A stretch of DNA of 64,000 nucleotides. Origin: Aedes albopictus. Taxonomy: Eukaryota; Arthropoda; Insecta; Diptera; Culicidae. The notes under the pieces were generated by a model. It did not search any database. It had not been told where the DNA came from and saw only the letters and a program-made list of their open reading frames with translations. Position 1 is the stretch's first letter; every line of letters starts with the position of its first letter. The stretch is taken from positions 253,044,733-253,108,732 of the forward strand of contig NC_085137.1 in NCBI RefSeq assembly GCF_035046485.1, given 5' to 3'. The position numbers and the translations under genes were made by a program. Shown here one piece after another: positions 42,410 through 53,878 of this stretch.

Positions 42410-42599
42410 TACTACCCAACCCATATGAAAGGAACCATAAAGTTTATGTTTGACCAAACATAACCATGATTAATAGGGTGCACACGTCTCATGCGTTACC
42501 ATATCAAAGCTAAACAGGTTGTTATGATTATTATATTCGTTCAAATAAAGACAATCATACAATGTCTTATAAATTGTATTGAAACGAGCTTTATAAACT

Positions 42600-43039
42600 C
42601 TAGATTGAGTTTAAATAAGGGCGAAAGTAACATGAGAGAGTTCTCTTCATCGACTCTCTCTTCTTCAAATTAAAGTGACAAGATGCAAGTATTGTTGAAC
42701 TTTTTGGTCATAAATCGCTAGGTTGCGATGCAATCTAGCGTCTAAGTCAAGGGGAATGACATATCCCTTTCTAACCGGAAAATCCACTTTTATCCGTTCC
42801 TAACCGTCGCTAACCACTGCTAACTGAGCTGCAGTTTGACGCGGTTAACGACAATTAGCAACGGATAAATGCGCATTTTCCGGTTAGCAGGGGCAGTGTT
42901 ATTCCCCCTGGTCTAAGTGTAAAAAAGTTCGATTGAATTTGCATCTTGTCACTTTAATTTGCAGAAGAGAGAGTCGATGAAGAGAACTCTCTCATGCTAG
43001 CTCTCATGTTACTTTCGCCCTTATTTAAACTCAATCTAG
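42600..43039. mobile_element. foldback element with a nested second palindrome
   Basis: CTAGATTGAGTTTAAATAAG and the following GGCGAAAGTAACATGAGAG at 42600 pair with the reverse complement ending 43039. The arms continue through AGTCGATGAAGAGAACTC and TTGTCACTTTAATTTG. Between the arms (about 42741-42917) is a second, independent palindrome with CTAACCGGAAAAT/ATTTTCCGGTTAG, GGGGAATGAC and CTTAGAC. Non-coding. Confidence 0.75.
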
Positions 43040-43072
43040 AACTTAAAGTTTGCAATTTTATCAGTGTGGGTG

Positions 43073-43238
43073 ATGGACTTATCCACCGATGAACCGAATT
43101 CATCGCGGTCCGAGAATTTTAACACTAGAGCGGGGCCGTTTCCAATCAGAATTGAACCATTCTGATTGGAACAGACCCCGCTCTAGTGTCAAAATTCTCG
43201 GACCGCGATGAATTCGGTTCATCGGTGGATAAGTCCAT
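43073..43238. mobile_element. hairpin MITE (ATTCATCGCGGTCCGAGAATT family), copy 2
   Basis: Arms ATGGACTTATCCACCGATGA / TCATCGGTGGATAAGTCCAT enclose the same core as the copy at 26140-26322 (ATTCATCGCGGTCCGAG, CTAGAGCGGGGCCG). The outermost 12 bp differ from copy 1 yet are still inverted repeats of each other. Confidence 0.8.
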
Positions 43239-43755
43239 GGCCCTTCGTCATCCCCCCTTGGGCTGAGTGAACTCAAAGGATCGTCCCACTAGGTCCCACT
43301 GTGCTTTTGTTTTGTGCAACATCTTCCCCCGGATGGCGCTTTCATGCAACTTTTTTGATGACAGCTGACGCAACGCGACAGACAGCGAATCGAAAATATT
43401 TTTTTTCTCAGCTTGACTGCTCGTCGAGCTCACAAACAACACCACCACATTCTCTCGGCAACCGTCTTGATAGCAAGTTGGGAAGTATACCAGGCTGTTC
43501 AATCAAGTCGCGACACGTTCTGATAGAATATTCTAGAGAAAAGGATCTCTTCGATTTTCGCTTTGAATAAGTTTTAAGTGAATATTTAAGCTACATTGAA
43601 TTAGATTAGAGAAAGAGAAAAAGTGTTCCATTAGTTTTTATTTCTTTTAGAGGTAAGTACTTTTTGTAAGACTATTTTTATTTAGAGAAAAATTTAGATA
43701 AGGTTAGGTTAAGTGCATTCGAGAGGGTACCCTGGAGGGTACGGGGATTCTATGA
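43239..43755. other. upstream flank and probable 5' UTR of the I-type retrotransposon
   Basis: No gene is seen. From about 43530 the composition becomes AT-rich like the retrotransposon that follows. The 5' border of that element could not be fixed. The word GGCCCTTCGTCATCCCCC at 43239 also occurs at 26890. Confidence 0.4.
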
Positions 43756-43759
43756 ATCC

Positions 43760-44716
43760 GTGATGAGTCAGGAAGTGAGTAGTGAGGATGCAAGAGGAGG
43801 AGATGATCCTCCCATTGATATGAACTCCGATAGCTTTGACTCTGCCAATGAAGACCTGGACATGAACATGAAACAAAAAAGTGACACTGACTCAAATGAA
43901 GAACTCGAACTATGTGGAAAGAGAATGAAATCGAACACAGGAGCATACAAAAAAGCGACTAAGGAGAACCAAAATGAATCATTCGATCAGACTGAACAAG
44001 GATTCCAACAGGTAAACCGAAAGAAAAGGAAGGAAAAGACTAAAGATGACAAAGGTTATGACGATGGTTGGATTAAAAACCCAATCTATACGACTTTTTT
44101 CATTGAGCCAAGACTACACGAAGAACAAAACGGAAATGACCAGAACAAGACAAAACGAATTCATGTAATGGAAGTAGCAAAAATTTTGCACAATATTGAG
44201 GTTAAAAACTACAAAACACTCACAGTGGCAGGCAGAAACAGATTCAAGGTGACATTTGACCAACCAAGACATGCTGAAGCGCTAATCAATTCAAAACTAC
44301 TAGCAGATGCGTTTAAGTACAACGTGTACGTCCCCAATATGTTTAAGCAAACTATTGGTGTGATCAGGAATGTTCCGCCATCCATTACTGAAGAGGAAAT
44401 ACTGGCGAACATCGTCTGTAGCAAGAAAATTCAGAAGGTAGAAAGGATTAAACGAATGAGTAACAAGGAATTGATTTCAACCTACTCAGTAAAACTTTTT
44501 GTAGAAGGAGATAAGCTTCCGGAGGAAATTTACGTTTACGGTATACCAGCTAAGGTTGAGGTGTACATTTTTCCATTGAGGGTATGTTTCAACTGTTGGC
44601 GCTATGGCCACAAAGCCAAAGCGTGTAAAGCAAAGATCAGATGCAAAAATTGCGGGCTAGAACATAGCGACAAAGAATGTAACTCCCAAGCAAAAAAATG
44701 TGTGCACTGTAATGGC
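43760..44716 (+). pseudogene. I-type non-LTR element ORF1 (Gag-like), first part
   Basis: A frame of 319 codons begins MSQEVSSEDARGGDD, has an acidic N-terminus and a nucleic-acid-binding middle. It ends in zinc knuckles CFNCWRYGHKAKAC (CX2CX4HX4C) and CKNCGLEHSDKEC (CX2CX3HX4C), then CVHCNG, where it is cut by the insertion at 44717. This matches ORF1 of I-clade elements, an RNA-binding protein that packages the element RNA. The remainder of the third knuckle (GEHVANDYNCP) is found 4.28 kb downstream. Confidence 0.8.
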
Positions 44717-45277
44717 TAGTTTCCACTTGATAAGTACTGTGTAAAAGGATAGGACAAGTAATGCTCACGTAAAACTTTTGCAATCAAAATTACTTAAGCG
44801 TTCGCAGTTGATAAGTATTTCGCAGCCAGAAAGCTATTTGCCAACAGATGGCACTGTCATGCGATGCTGTCAGTCATGTTGTTGATTTTCCGTACGGAAT
44901 AATATGTCGATGTATTATTCCGTGAGTAAAAGGGACATTTCTCTTTCTTTGTGTTTCTCCTTTCGCGCCTGCGCGTTCACAGTGTGCATTAGTATTTAGC
45001 CGCGTCGCTCTAAAATGTGTACTCCGTCGTCTCTCAGCATGGCTGCATCTGAACACGAAATTGAATTTCTTGAGGTTGAATAATTTGCCGTTACGTAGTT
45101 TAAAAATTTATAAAGACACCCCAAAACTGAATTGTTTATAAATAGTCCGACTGTTGAAAAAAAAGTAAATAGCATTTGAGTTTAGCTGAGAGGGAAACAA
45201 TGATTCTAAAAACTGTTGCATCATAATCATTTCATTTCGTTTGTTGAATGTTCTATGGTGCACTAGAACCTGGGAAG

Positions 45278-46910
45278 TAAAGACTGTGTTCGATGAAATT
45301 TGGACACAGAAAATAATGCATAGCTTTTGATTGCGTTCACAAAATCAAATTTTTTTTGACCAGGAATAAATGTGTAGCTAATACCATAACAATGGCAACA
45401 AATTCAGTTTGATATTGGCGCAGATATTGTTAATATCATAAAATAAGATTTTAGCAATTTTTTTTCACCCGTTTTAAAAATTGTGTAGGTTATAATTTTG
45501 ATGTAACTCGTCAAGACGTCTGAAAATTTGACTCGAAGTTCTTAACAGAGTATCAATAAACTGGTAAAAAATCTCAAAATCGGTTCAATACGTTTTTCTA
45601 GTATTGTCGTCGCGGTTGAAACCCGAAGTTTCCCCACACCCGACAATCGAATTTTCTCAAAATTTATACGTGAAACCTAACGTCGGACGTAGTGCGCAGG
45701 ACAGTGGACCTGGCCCTCTATCCAGCGCACTGTGCCCGACGTACGTCCGACACACGGTTTAGGAGAAACATCGATTTTCGCGTGTCAAAAATTCCGATTT
45801 TCAACTGCACGAACAATATTCAAAACTCAAATCGCTTCAAGGCATATTTTAGGTACTTTTTAATCATTTTATTCCGAGTGTACTATTTTGTTTGTACAAC
45901 TGTCATGACTGTTCCGATTTTTATTAACATTTGAAACTGTAAAACCATTATAAAAACTGTTCTTAGCCAAATCGCTTGAAAACTTTTCAAGTTATAACTG
46001 TTTGAATGTCATGATACAAAAAACATTTTTGCTTATTGTGACTTTGTGCCACATATGCGGCTATAACTTTATTACGGCTAGATCAAATTGAATGAAATTT
46101 TTACACAATATTTCTACATGTATACTTTACATACAGAACAGTTGATTGATTGAAATCGGTTCAGTATTTTTGGTTCTAGACCAGGGTCGTGCAATTTCGA
46201 AAGAAAAACATGACGTACGACGACTGTAGCAAATCGTTTCCCATGCGAACGGACTGCTGTGATGCATCATCTCTCACCCAGCAACACACTCGTTCGTTGC
46301 TGCTACAGAAACAAGTGTGTATGAAACATGGGATGATACACTTGGATTTTCGTTTCATTTATGAGTCATTGAAATACTTCAACATGCTAAAAACACTATT
46401 TAAACCACATTTTTAAATAGTGGTGCACGCCAATAGAATGATAATTATGTTTTATGAAAGAGGATAACAAATTCGACCACTTAAATCCAATTAACCGGCG
46501 CCCGTAACCATTGAGAGACTAGCGCGCACCAGTGAGACACTAATGCTCTGACGGGTGAAGCACAAGCAATGCGACCGGGTGGGAGACTACCGAGTGCTAC
46601 GATGAGTGAAAAAGTTTTTTTTAACGACCGAGTCATTAGAAAAATGTATGAAACACTTGAAGTGACTCATTCAAATGTTGCATGAAAGTGTATCATTGAA
46701 ACGAAATTGTACGCCCCTGTTCTAGACTCTAGAGCTATAACGGTGAAGAAGTGATATTTTTTAAAACGTTCGTTTGCTCAAACTTCTCAAATGGAAAATT
46801 TCTTGTTTCAACGATATCTCCACCAATATTCAACCGATTTTGATGAAATTTGTATGGTATTAGCTTTACGTAATACACTATTCCTGGTAAAAAATTAGTC
46901 ATTCACCATT
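45278..46910. mobile_element. foldback element, copy B
   Basis: The left arm (TAAAGACTGTGTTCGATGAA, then AATAATGCATAGCTTTTGAT from 45278) and right arm (AACCGATTTTGATGAAATTT, then TATGGTATTAGC, ending near 46910) match copy A at 1221-4880. The internal order is also the same: AGACGTCTGAAAATTTGACT, then the GGTTCAGTATTTTTGG side. A hAT MITE (46182-46719) interrupts the right part. A GC-richer hairpin (GTCGGACGTAGTGCGC, about 45683-45765) interrupts the left part. Confidence 0.65.
46182..46719. mobile_element. hAT-type MITE (CAGGG ends, 8 bp target duplication)
   Basis: CAGGGTCGTGCAATTTCG on the left and CGAAATTGTACGCCCCTG on the right are 18 bp terminal inverted repeats. They are flanked by perfect 8 bp duplications TTCTAGAC (46174-46181 and 46720-46727). 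The size of 538 bp and lack of coding fit a non-autonomous hAT element. Confidence 0.85.
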
Positions 46911-46917
46911 TTATTAG

Positions 46918-48448
46918 GAAATCTTTCTGAATTCCAGGAATTCGTTCCGAGATCCCTACGAGAATTGCTCTGAGATTCCCTCAGAATTTCTGCTTGGGAT
47001 TCCTGCAGAAATTCCTTCCTAGATCTCTCTAGAAATTAATTCAGGATTGCTCCAGGAGTTCTTTCTGGGATACCAAAGGAAGTTCCCTTAGAGATTCTTC
47101 CAGCAATTTGTTTAGGATTTGTTTAGAACTTCCAGGAGTTCTCTCTAGGATTACTCCTGTAACTCCATACGGGATTCCTTCAGAGATTCCTTCATGGAAT
47201 GCTCTAGAAATTCCTTCCGAGATTCCTCCAGAAGATTCCTATGAAATTATTCTAGAAGTTCTTTCAGGAATTCCTTCACGAGTTTTTTTAGGATTTCTCC
47301 AGAACCTTTTGGAATGTCTTCAGATTTTTATCTGGGAAGAAAATATTGAAAGAATCTCTGAAATCGCTCGTGTAGATATTCCCTACAAAACTTCTGGAGA
47401 TATTCCTTAAGAAGCTGTTGGAGAAATTTTATAAGGAACTCAAGAGCAAGTCTTGGAGTACTTCCATAAAGAATAAAAAAACTTCTGGAGTATTTCGATG
47501 AACAAAGTTTAGGAAACTTCCAGAATGAATTCCAGAATATGTAATCTGCAAGGAATCCCAGTAGAAGTTCTTGGAGGAATCCCGGAAGGATATCCTGGAT
47601 GAATTATTGGACAAATCTTAGAAGGAACTCCTGGAAGAACCTTGACTTATTTTCCAGGAGTCAGGAAGTTCTGAAGAAATTCCGGAAAGAACTTTTGAAA
47701 AATTCCCGGAAGACACCCCGGGTAAAATTTCTGGAGAGGTCCCTGATGCCACCCCTGGTGTAATCTTAGAAGAAAATCCTTGAGAAATACCAGAAGACAC
47801 TATGAGAGGAACCCATAAATTTACTCCTAGAGGAAATCTAGAAGGAGTTCCTGGAGGAATCCCGGAAGAAGATAGAGAATTTACAAAAGGAATTCTTTAA
47901 GGATTCACATAAGAAACGTCCAGAGAAAACCTAGAGGAATCTCAACAAGTTGTATCTTAGAAAGAACTCCTGGAAGAATCACTGAAAGAACTCCAGGACG
48001 AATCTAAGAATTTATTCCTGTAGAAATCCTAGAAGGAACTCTTGAAATGATCCCTAATGGAATTCCTGCGGGAATCTCCGAATAAATATCTGAGTGAACC
48101 CAGAATAAAAAATACTTAAGAAATCCCGGATGAAATTATTGTAGAAAAGTTCGAAAAAACTCCTGGTAGAATCTTAGAAAACACCTCTGGAGAAAACCCT
48201 GAAGGAACTCCTAGAAGATCCCAAAATAAAGAAAAAGAATTTCTAATGAAAATCTCAGACACATTTTATGAGAATCCCGTGCGAACTTCTGGTGGATTTT
48301 TCGGTGGAACATCTGGAAGAATTTCAAGAGGACTTTCTGCGAAACCCCAAAGAAAAACCTTCGTACGGAATGCCAAAAGATTTATCACAAAGAATATTTC
48401 ATTAAATTCCCCGTGAAGCTTTGTCCTACCTCGTATTTCGTCTCAAAC
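46918..48448. repeat. degenerate GGAATTCCTGGAGGAA-type array with strand switch
   Basis: From 46918 to about 47400 the plus strand is pyrimidine-type (attccttccgagattcctcc). From about 47430 onward it is purine-type (ggaggaatcccggaagg, ctcctggaagaa). The same degenerate unit is therefore present in opposite orientations. No real gene; open frames here are compositional. Confidence 0.65.
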
Positions 48449-48460
48449 TCCACAAGGTAA

Positions 48461-48518
48461 AGAGACGAACCAGCCAAGGGCTGAAAGTCTCTCTAATAAA
48501 GACAAATCAATCAATCAA
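48461..48518 (+). mobile_element. 58 bp micro-retroposon (3' hairpin plus TCAA tail)
   Basis: The insert consists of AGAGACGAACCAGCCAAGGG followed by CTGAAAGTCTCT (stem AGAGAC/GTCTCT), AATAAAGACAAA and a (TCAA)n tail. Perfect 12 bp target duplications TCCACAAGGTAA flank it at 48449-48460 and 48519-48530. It is the extreme 3' end of a non-LTR element or SINE. Confidence 0.85.
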
Positions 48519-48993
48519 TCCACAAGGTAACCGTCAGAGTCCCAGCAGAATTCCTCCCACCGTAGTCTGAAATCCAATATTGCAGAATTTATAATTAGTA
48601 TCCAACCATAGTTCTCGCTGTAATACCATTAAAAGTTCCCTCAGAATCCCAGCGCAATGTCTCTCATTAGCATTTCCCTTAGAACTCCGTTGAAATCTCA
48701 ATATCTGGAATTTCCCCATACGCGCGCAAAAATTAAATTTAAATTTCAATCACACTTCCTGAGGAAACGAACGAAATTTCTCTAAGTCCAAATCGTAAAC
48801 AACAAGGCCACGGAACGCCACACGAACAACGAACAATTTATCTAGCAACCGCCGTATGCAGTGCCCTATTCTTCACATCCTTCTTACAGCATCGTTTCGT
48901 AAAAATGCTGTCGGTTAAACAAATGTCAAAATTACTTACGGAAAAAGGAGGAATTTTACTTGAGCGCTCTACTTGGGAACTGGAAACTTACCA

Positions 48994-49528
48994 TAACGGT
49001 GAACATGTTGCGAATGATTACAATTGTCCCGAACGACATAGGCAAGATCAGATTCGAACAGTAATGGCTAAGAACAAACTGACTTTCTCGGAAGCTGCAA
49101 GGCAATATCCCAAAACCAACAGATCTCAACAAATACGGTTACAATCCCAAACTGAATTTCCTCCCCTGATTCCAAACTTCAATCCAAACACGCCCACTTC
49201 CACTTCAGCAACAAACTTAACAAAGAAAATCCCTAAACCTAAACCAATCATACAGAAACATATTTTTCCACTGCCTGAAAGAGTCGAAGAACCGATCCAT
49301 GAATTCAAAGAAAATCCATACAAAGCAACAGAAATAGAAAAACTAAAACTACAAATTAAAACTGAAGTAATTAACGAACTAAGTAAATCTGGAATCTTCA
49401 ACAAAATCAGAAAACTACAAGATTTGATTAACGTTCAAACAAGTAAAGAAGTAGGTGATTGGAATTCAGATTTGCTTTTGATCAGTATAAACGAAGAACT
49501 CGGGTCTATTTTAAAATCCACGCTTTAA
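48994..49528 (+). pseudogene. I-type element ORF1, second part
   Basis: It resumes with GEHVANDYNCPERHRQDQ, completing the third zinc knuckle begun at 44716. The basic, Pro/Thr-rich C-terminus of the Gag-like protein follows (FPPLIPNFNPNTPTS, PKPIIQKHIFPLPERVEEP), with a stop at 49526-49528. The open frame begins at 48905, so its first 30 or so residues come from the inserted element. Confidence 0.75.
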
Positions 49529-49567
49529 AAACAAAACCTTAAAGGTTTTTAAGGTACAGTTTTTAAG

Positions 49568-51716
49568 ATGGCTAATGTAACAAGAGATTTAATAATACTA
49601 CAATATAAATAGCATTCGTCCGTCCGAGACACGAGCACTTCTTGCAAATTTCCTCACAACAAACCATGTGGATATAGCTATATTATCTGAAATTTGGCTG
49701 AAGCCTTCTGAAGACATAAACTTCAATGGTTATAAGTTTCCAAAACTCACCAGATCTAAAGGATATGGGGGAGTTGGGTTTTTAATTAAAAACGATTTAG
49801 CTTTCAAACTAATCAAATTACCAGATGTTAACCCCATTGAAGTAATAGCTGTTCAAATTCTTAACACACTTGAACCAATTTATTTGTTTTCTGTCTATAT
49901 TCCGCCTTTGCCTATTAATAATTCTCAGTTAAAAGAACCTTTGAAAAAACTCTTAGCATTCATAGATAATTTAAAAGCCCATACCATATTTGCTGGTGAC
50001 GTGAATGCCCACCATCCAAGTTGGAATTCAGCTAATAATATATGTCCACGTGGTGAATTATTGGTTAATTTACTGGATGATAGTGATTTAGTTATTATTA
50101 ATGATGGTTCTCCAACATTAATTAAACTTCCAAATACCATACCATCTGCAATAGATTTAACTCTGGCTACACCACAAATTGCAAATAAATTAGATTGGGA
50201 AATTTTAGATGAAGAATTATCAGGTAATCACAAAATGATATTATTTAAAATAGTTGATTCAATCAATGCTATCCATTACACACAAAAAATAGTTAATAAG
50301 AGTAAAGCAATAAAATTAATCAATAAAATAGATGTGAGTGAAGTTGGGAACGCTAGTGATCTCCAGGAATCATTAAACGAATGTATAAATCAATCTGTAT
50401 ATAACTTAAATGTTAAGAAAAATAAGCCAAAAAAATGGTGGACTGCTGAAATTGACACATTATTAAAAGAGAAAAATGATAAATTAAAAAATTATTTTAA
50501 AAATTTAACCCAACAAAATTTTTTAGATTTTCGTAAGGCAAGAGCAAAACTTAAATCAATAATTAGAAGAGAAAAAAGAAAATCCTTTAAAAACCTAATA
50601 GATGATATTACCCCTAATTTACCTCCTAAAGTTCTCTGGAACACTGTTAGAATGTTGAGTGGAAGCTTCAGTAAAAAGGATAATTTAGTTTTAATGAATA
50701 ACGAAAAACTTGCACAACAATTCATGGACATAAACTTTCCTCCAACTGAAACAATAAAATATACTCCGAAAACAAGATCCACAACATCAATTCATATTAC
50801 AACAATAGATTTTCTTAACATTTTGAAGACTAAAAAGGATTCATCAGCTCCTGGTAATGACTTTATTTCTTATTACATCCTAAAACAGTTAAATTCTACA
50901 ATTATAGAAAAAATTGTCAAAGTTTTAAATCAAGTAGTTGAAAACAGATGCATTCCAGAGGAATGGAGAACAGTTAAAATTGTTCCTATTCACAAACAAG
51001 GAAAACCTCAAATGGATCCATTAGCTTATCGTCCAATTTCATTAATTCAAGTTTTTCTTAAATCTATCAATATTGTAGTCAAAAGAGAAATAGAATCTTT
51101 TATCGAAAATAATAATATAATTCCTAACTGTTCCTTTGGATTTAAAAAAAGATCATCAGCAATTAATTGTGTTAATTTTTTAATATCAAAAATACAAGAA
51201 AGCAAACGTAATAATTTCATCCCTATTGTTACATTTCTCGATTTGTCAAAAGCTTTTGACAATGTTGATATTGAGATATTATTAGAAACTTTAACTTTGA
51301 CAGGGATACCTTCGGATCTTGTAGACTGGGTGTATTTCTACCTCAAAGAGAGAAAAGCTACAATAACTTTGAATAATGGAAAAGAAATATCTGCAATTAC
51401 GAATAAAGGACTCCCCCAAGGATGTCCTTTATCCCCTTTATTGTTCAATATATACACGTCAAAGTTGCATGATTTAGCTGATGAAGATACCATATTTTTT
51501 CAATTTGCAGATGACTTTGCAATTCTAGTTAAAGCTAAAAATATCCCGGAAGCCACACATAAAATGAATAACATCCTAAATAAAATTCAGACAACCCTTT
51601 CAAATTTAAAATTAAAACTAAATCCTGATAAGTCAACTTGTGTATGTTTCACCAATAAATTCCATGATAACTTAAATATACAAATAGATAACACAAGTTT
51701 ACAAAATGAAACGAAA
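49568..51716 (+). pseudogene. I-type element ORF2, endonuclease and reverse transcriptase
   Basis: A start ATGGCTAATG (49568) is followed by a frame break near 49600, after which the frame reads NSIRPSETRALLANFLTTN and HVDIAILSEIW (endonuclease motif). It continues YGGVGFLI, FAGDVNAHHPSWNS and GNHKMILFKI. The reverse transcriptase has DSSAPGNDFISYYIL, YRPISLIQVFLKSI, VTFLDLSKAFDNVDI, KGLPQGCPLSPLLFNIY and an intact FADDFAIL box (about 51505-51530). Codon use is strikingly AT-rich compared with the host genes. A 0.67 kb insertion at 51717 cuts the frame after NTSLQNETK. Confidence 0.85.
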
Positions 51717-52384
51717 GTCGTGAACTTCTGTCAACGACCAAAATTTTTGAAGCACAATTTAGTGCTGATTTCGAACCCGACCTTCAAAATTTTTTAAGTA
51801 GAACAGTTTTTGAGTTTTAGCTCAATATCGAGTTTTGCAACTTTTCAAAATATATAATTTACTAAAATTCAAATATATTGCGTTTTGCTCAACCAATTTT
51901 AAATCTTTTTCCATAAATTAAAAGCTGAATACAATACCATTCGATCATTCGAATACAGGTTTTGCGTCAGATTGATGAAATTCAAGATATTGGCGAGTTT
52001 TAGGGACGATCTTCTTAAATTTTAGCAAAATTCTCAAAATTTTTTGAAGAAATGTATTTTTTTCAATAAGAAAAAAACAACTTAAAAACTCTCTCTCGAC
52101 GTTTATTTGACATATCACATGTAGGCGAGTTACAGTAAAATTTTCAGCTCAATCGGAGCATTGATTACAGAGAATGAGATGTGTGAAGTGAGCGACGTTG
52201 CTTAAAAATAGAACAAAAATCGATTTCAAATCATCAACCTTGTATGGAAAGTCGAAAAAATTTCCGCTCTACTGTAATTTTTTTCCTTCGCGTTTTCGAA
52301 CTCAGGGCATGATTCTACACCAAAAATGATCATCAGCTTACCGAGTTCAAAAATGCTGTAAACTAGTGTAATGTTAAAATAAAG
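51717..52384. mobile_element. insertion of unknown type inside ORF2
   Basis: The surrounding frame reads NETK before and KTEPYQKYLGMW after, so about 668 bp are inserted. The sequence is AT-rich with no coding. No clear terminal inverted repeat was found. AAAG occurs at both borders and might be a 4 bp target duplication. Confidence 0.55.
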
Positions 52385-53878
52385 ACAGAACCATATCAGA
52401 AATATCTTGGTATGTGGATGGATCATAAATTAAAATTTAAAAAACACATAACAGAAACGATTTTCAAAATCAGGAAAAAAACAAATATCCTTAAAATGTT
52501 AAGTAAGAAAAACGGCGGGGCACATCCCCAGGTAATGCTTCAAATTAACAAATCATTAGTAAGATCACACATTGACTATGGTATTTCTATATATGGTTCT
52601 GCCTGTAAAACAGATTTAAATAGAATTCAGGTTGCTCAAAACGTAGGTCTCCGTTTGTCTTTAAGATTACTGAAGTCCACTCCAAACCATGTAGTTTTAG
52701 CCGAGACAGGTGAACTCCCAGTTGACTTAAGAGCTAGCATACTTACACTTAAAGAAACAGCAAAAACCCTTTACTTCAGAAATAGTCCAATAGTTGAAAC
52801 ATTATCCTCAATAGCCTTTTCAGACCAAGATTTGAAACATTTGACATTCTTAGAAAATAATGCCACCTTAAATAACTTCCTTTTAGTTCAAATTTGTGCC
52901 ATGAACAGTACCTTCCCAAATTTTGATACAAATAAATTAGAAGTCCGTATTAATTTAGAATCAGTAATTAAAAATAGAACTAATAGAGATGTTTTAAAAA
53001 CCATTGCTATCCAGACAATTCATGATAAATACTCTGATTTTTACAAAATTTATACAGATGGAACTAAATGTAATACTGGCACAGGTTTTGGTTTATACGA
53101 TCCTCAAACGTTGATATCAGTTAGTCATAAATTGAATCCTCTTTTTACAATAACAAATGCCGAATTAATAGGAATTTTAGAAGCAATTAAATATGCCAAT
53201 GAAAAAGGTAAAAAGAAAATATGTATTCTTACTGACTCTAAAAGTGGATGTCAAATGATTTTAAACTGTAGAAAACTAGAAAATTACATTGTCAATGAAA
53301 TTTATATCTTCCTAGAGAAAACAGATATTAGTAAAGTAGTGATTCAGTGGATACCCAGTCACACTGGTATTTTAGGTAATGAACGTGCAGATACTGCTGC
53401 CAAACTTAGTTTAAATAGACAAACAGTCCTTCCATTTGGTTTAACACTAGGAGATGTAATTCTTGCTTGTAAAAACTTAATATTAGAAGATTGGAATAGA
53501 AAATACAAAATTATTTCAGAAGATAAAGGTATTAATCATTTTAAAATTTTGAGTTCGGTTAGCGATAAGCCATGGTTTTACCAAATGCCATTTAATACCA
53601 TTGACGTCATTAGACTTTCTAGAGTAAGATCATTACATACAGCCACTAAAGAGAGATTACACAGTTGGGGTTTAATTGCATCCTCATTATGCGATTCTTG
53701 TAACATAGTAGAAGACCTGCCACATATCTTATTCGATTGCACAAAATACAATAGCATACGCAACAAATATCCGGTTTTGATAAATAATACAGATATAATT
53801 GAAATAGCTAAAACAAAGTCTTACAATCAGTACAAACAGATTACCAATTTCCTAGAGGAAATAAAGATAAGTGTTTGA
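52385..53878 (+). pseudogene. I-type element ORF2, C-terminal RT and RNase H
   Basis: The frame resumes with YLGMWMDHKLKFKKHI and SLVRSHIDYGISIYG (end of RT). A ribonuclease H domain follows: FYKIYTDGTKCNTGTGFGLY, ITNAELIGILEAI, CILTDSKSGCQMI and WIPSHTGILGNERADTAAK. These give the D, E, D and D positions of the active site. The tail ends with a Cys/His motif (SLCDSCNIVEDLPHILFDC). RT followed by RNase H supports the I group over jockey. The 3' border lies somewhere after 53878 in AT-rich sequence. Confidence 0.85.

Larger units (their letters stand above)
44717..48993. mobile_element. inverted-repeat DNA element inserted in I-element ORF1 (nest of repeats)
   Basis: The left end TAGTTTCCACTTGATAAGTA matches the right end read in reverse (TAAGTTTCCAGTTCCCAAGTA). 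A second shared block is GCTCACGTAAAA / GCTCAAGTAAAA, so the inverted repeats extend about 60 bp. The flanks GTAATGGC and ATAACGGT differ only by transitions and both encode Asn-Gly, fitting a decayed 8 bp target duplication of a hAT-like element. Inside are foldback copy B, a hAT MITE, a degenerate array and a 58 bp retroposon. I saw no transposase. Confidence 0.6.

Noticed and set aside
47108..47410. A 100-codon plus-strand frame in the 47 kb array.
   Set aside because: Repeat-derived (IPSEIP-like periodicity from the GGAATTCC unit), not a gene.
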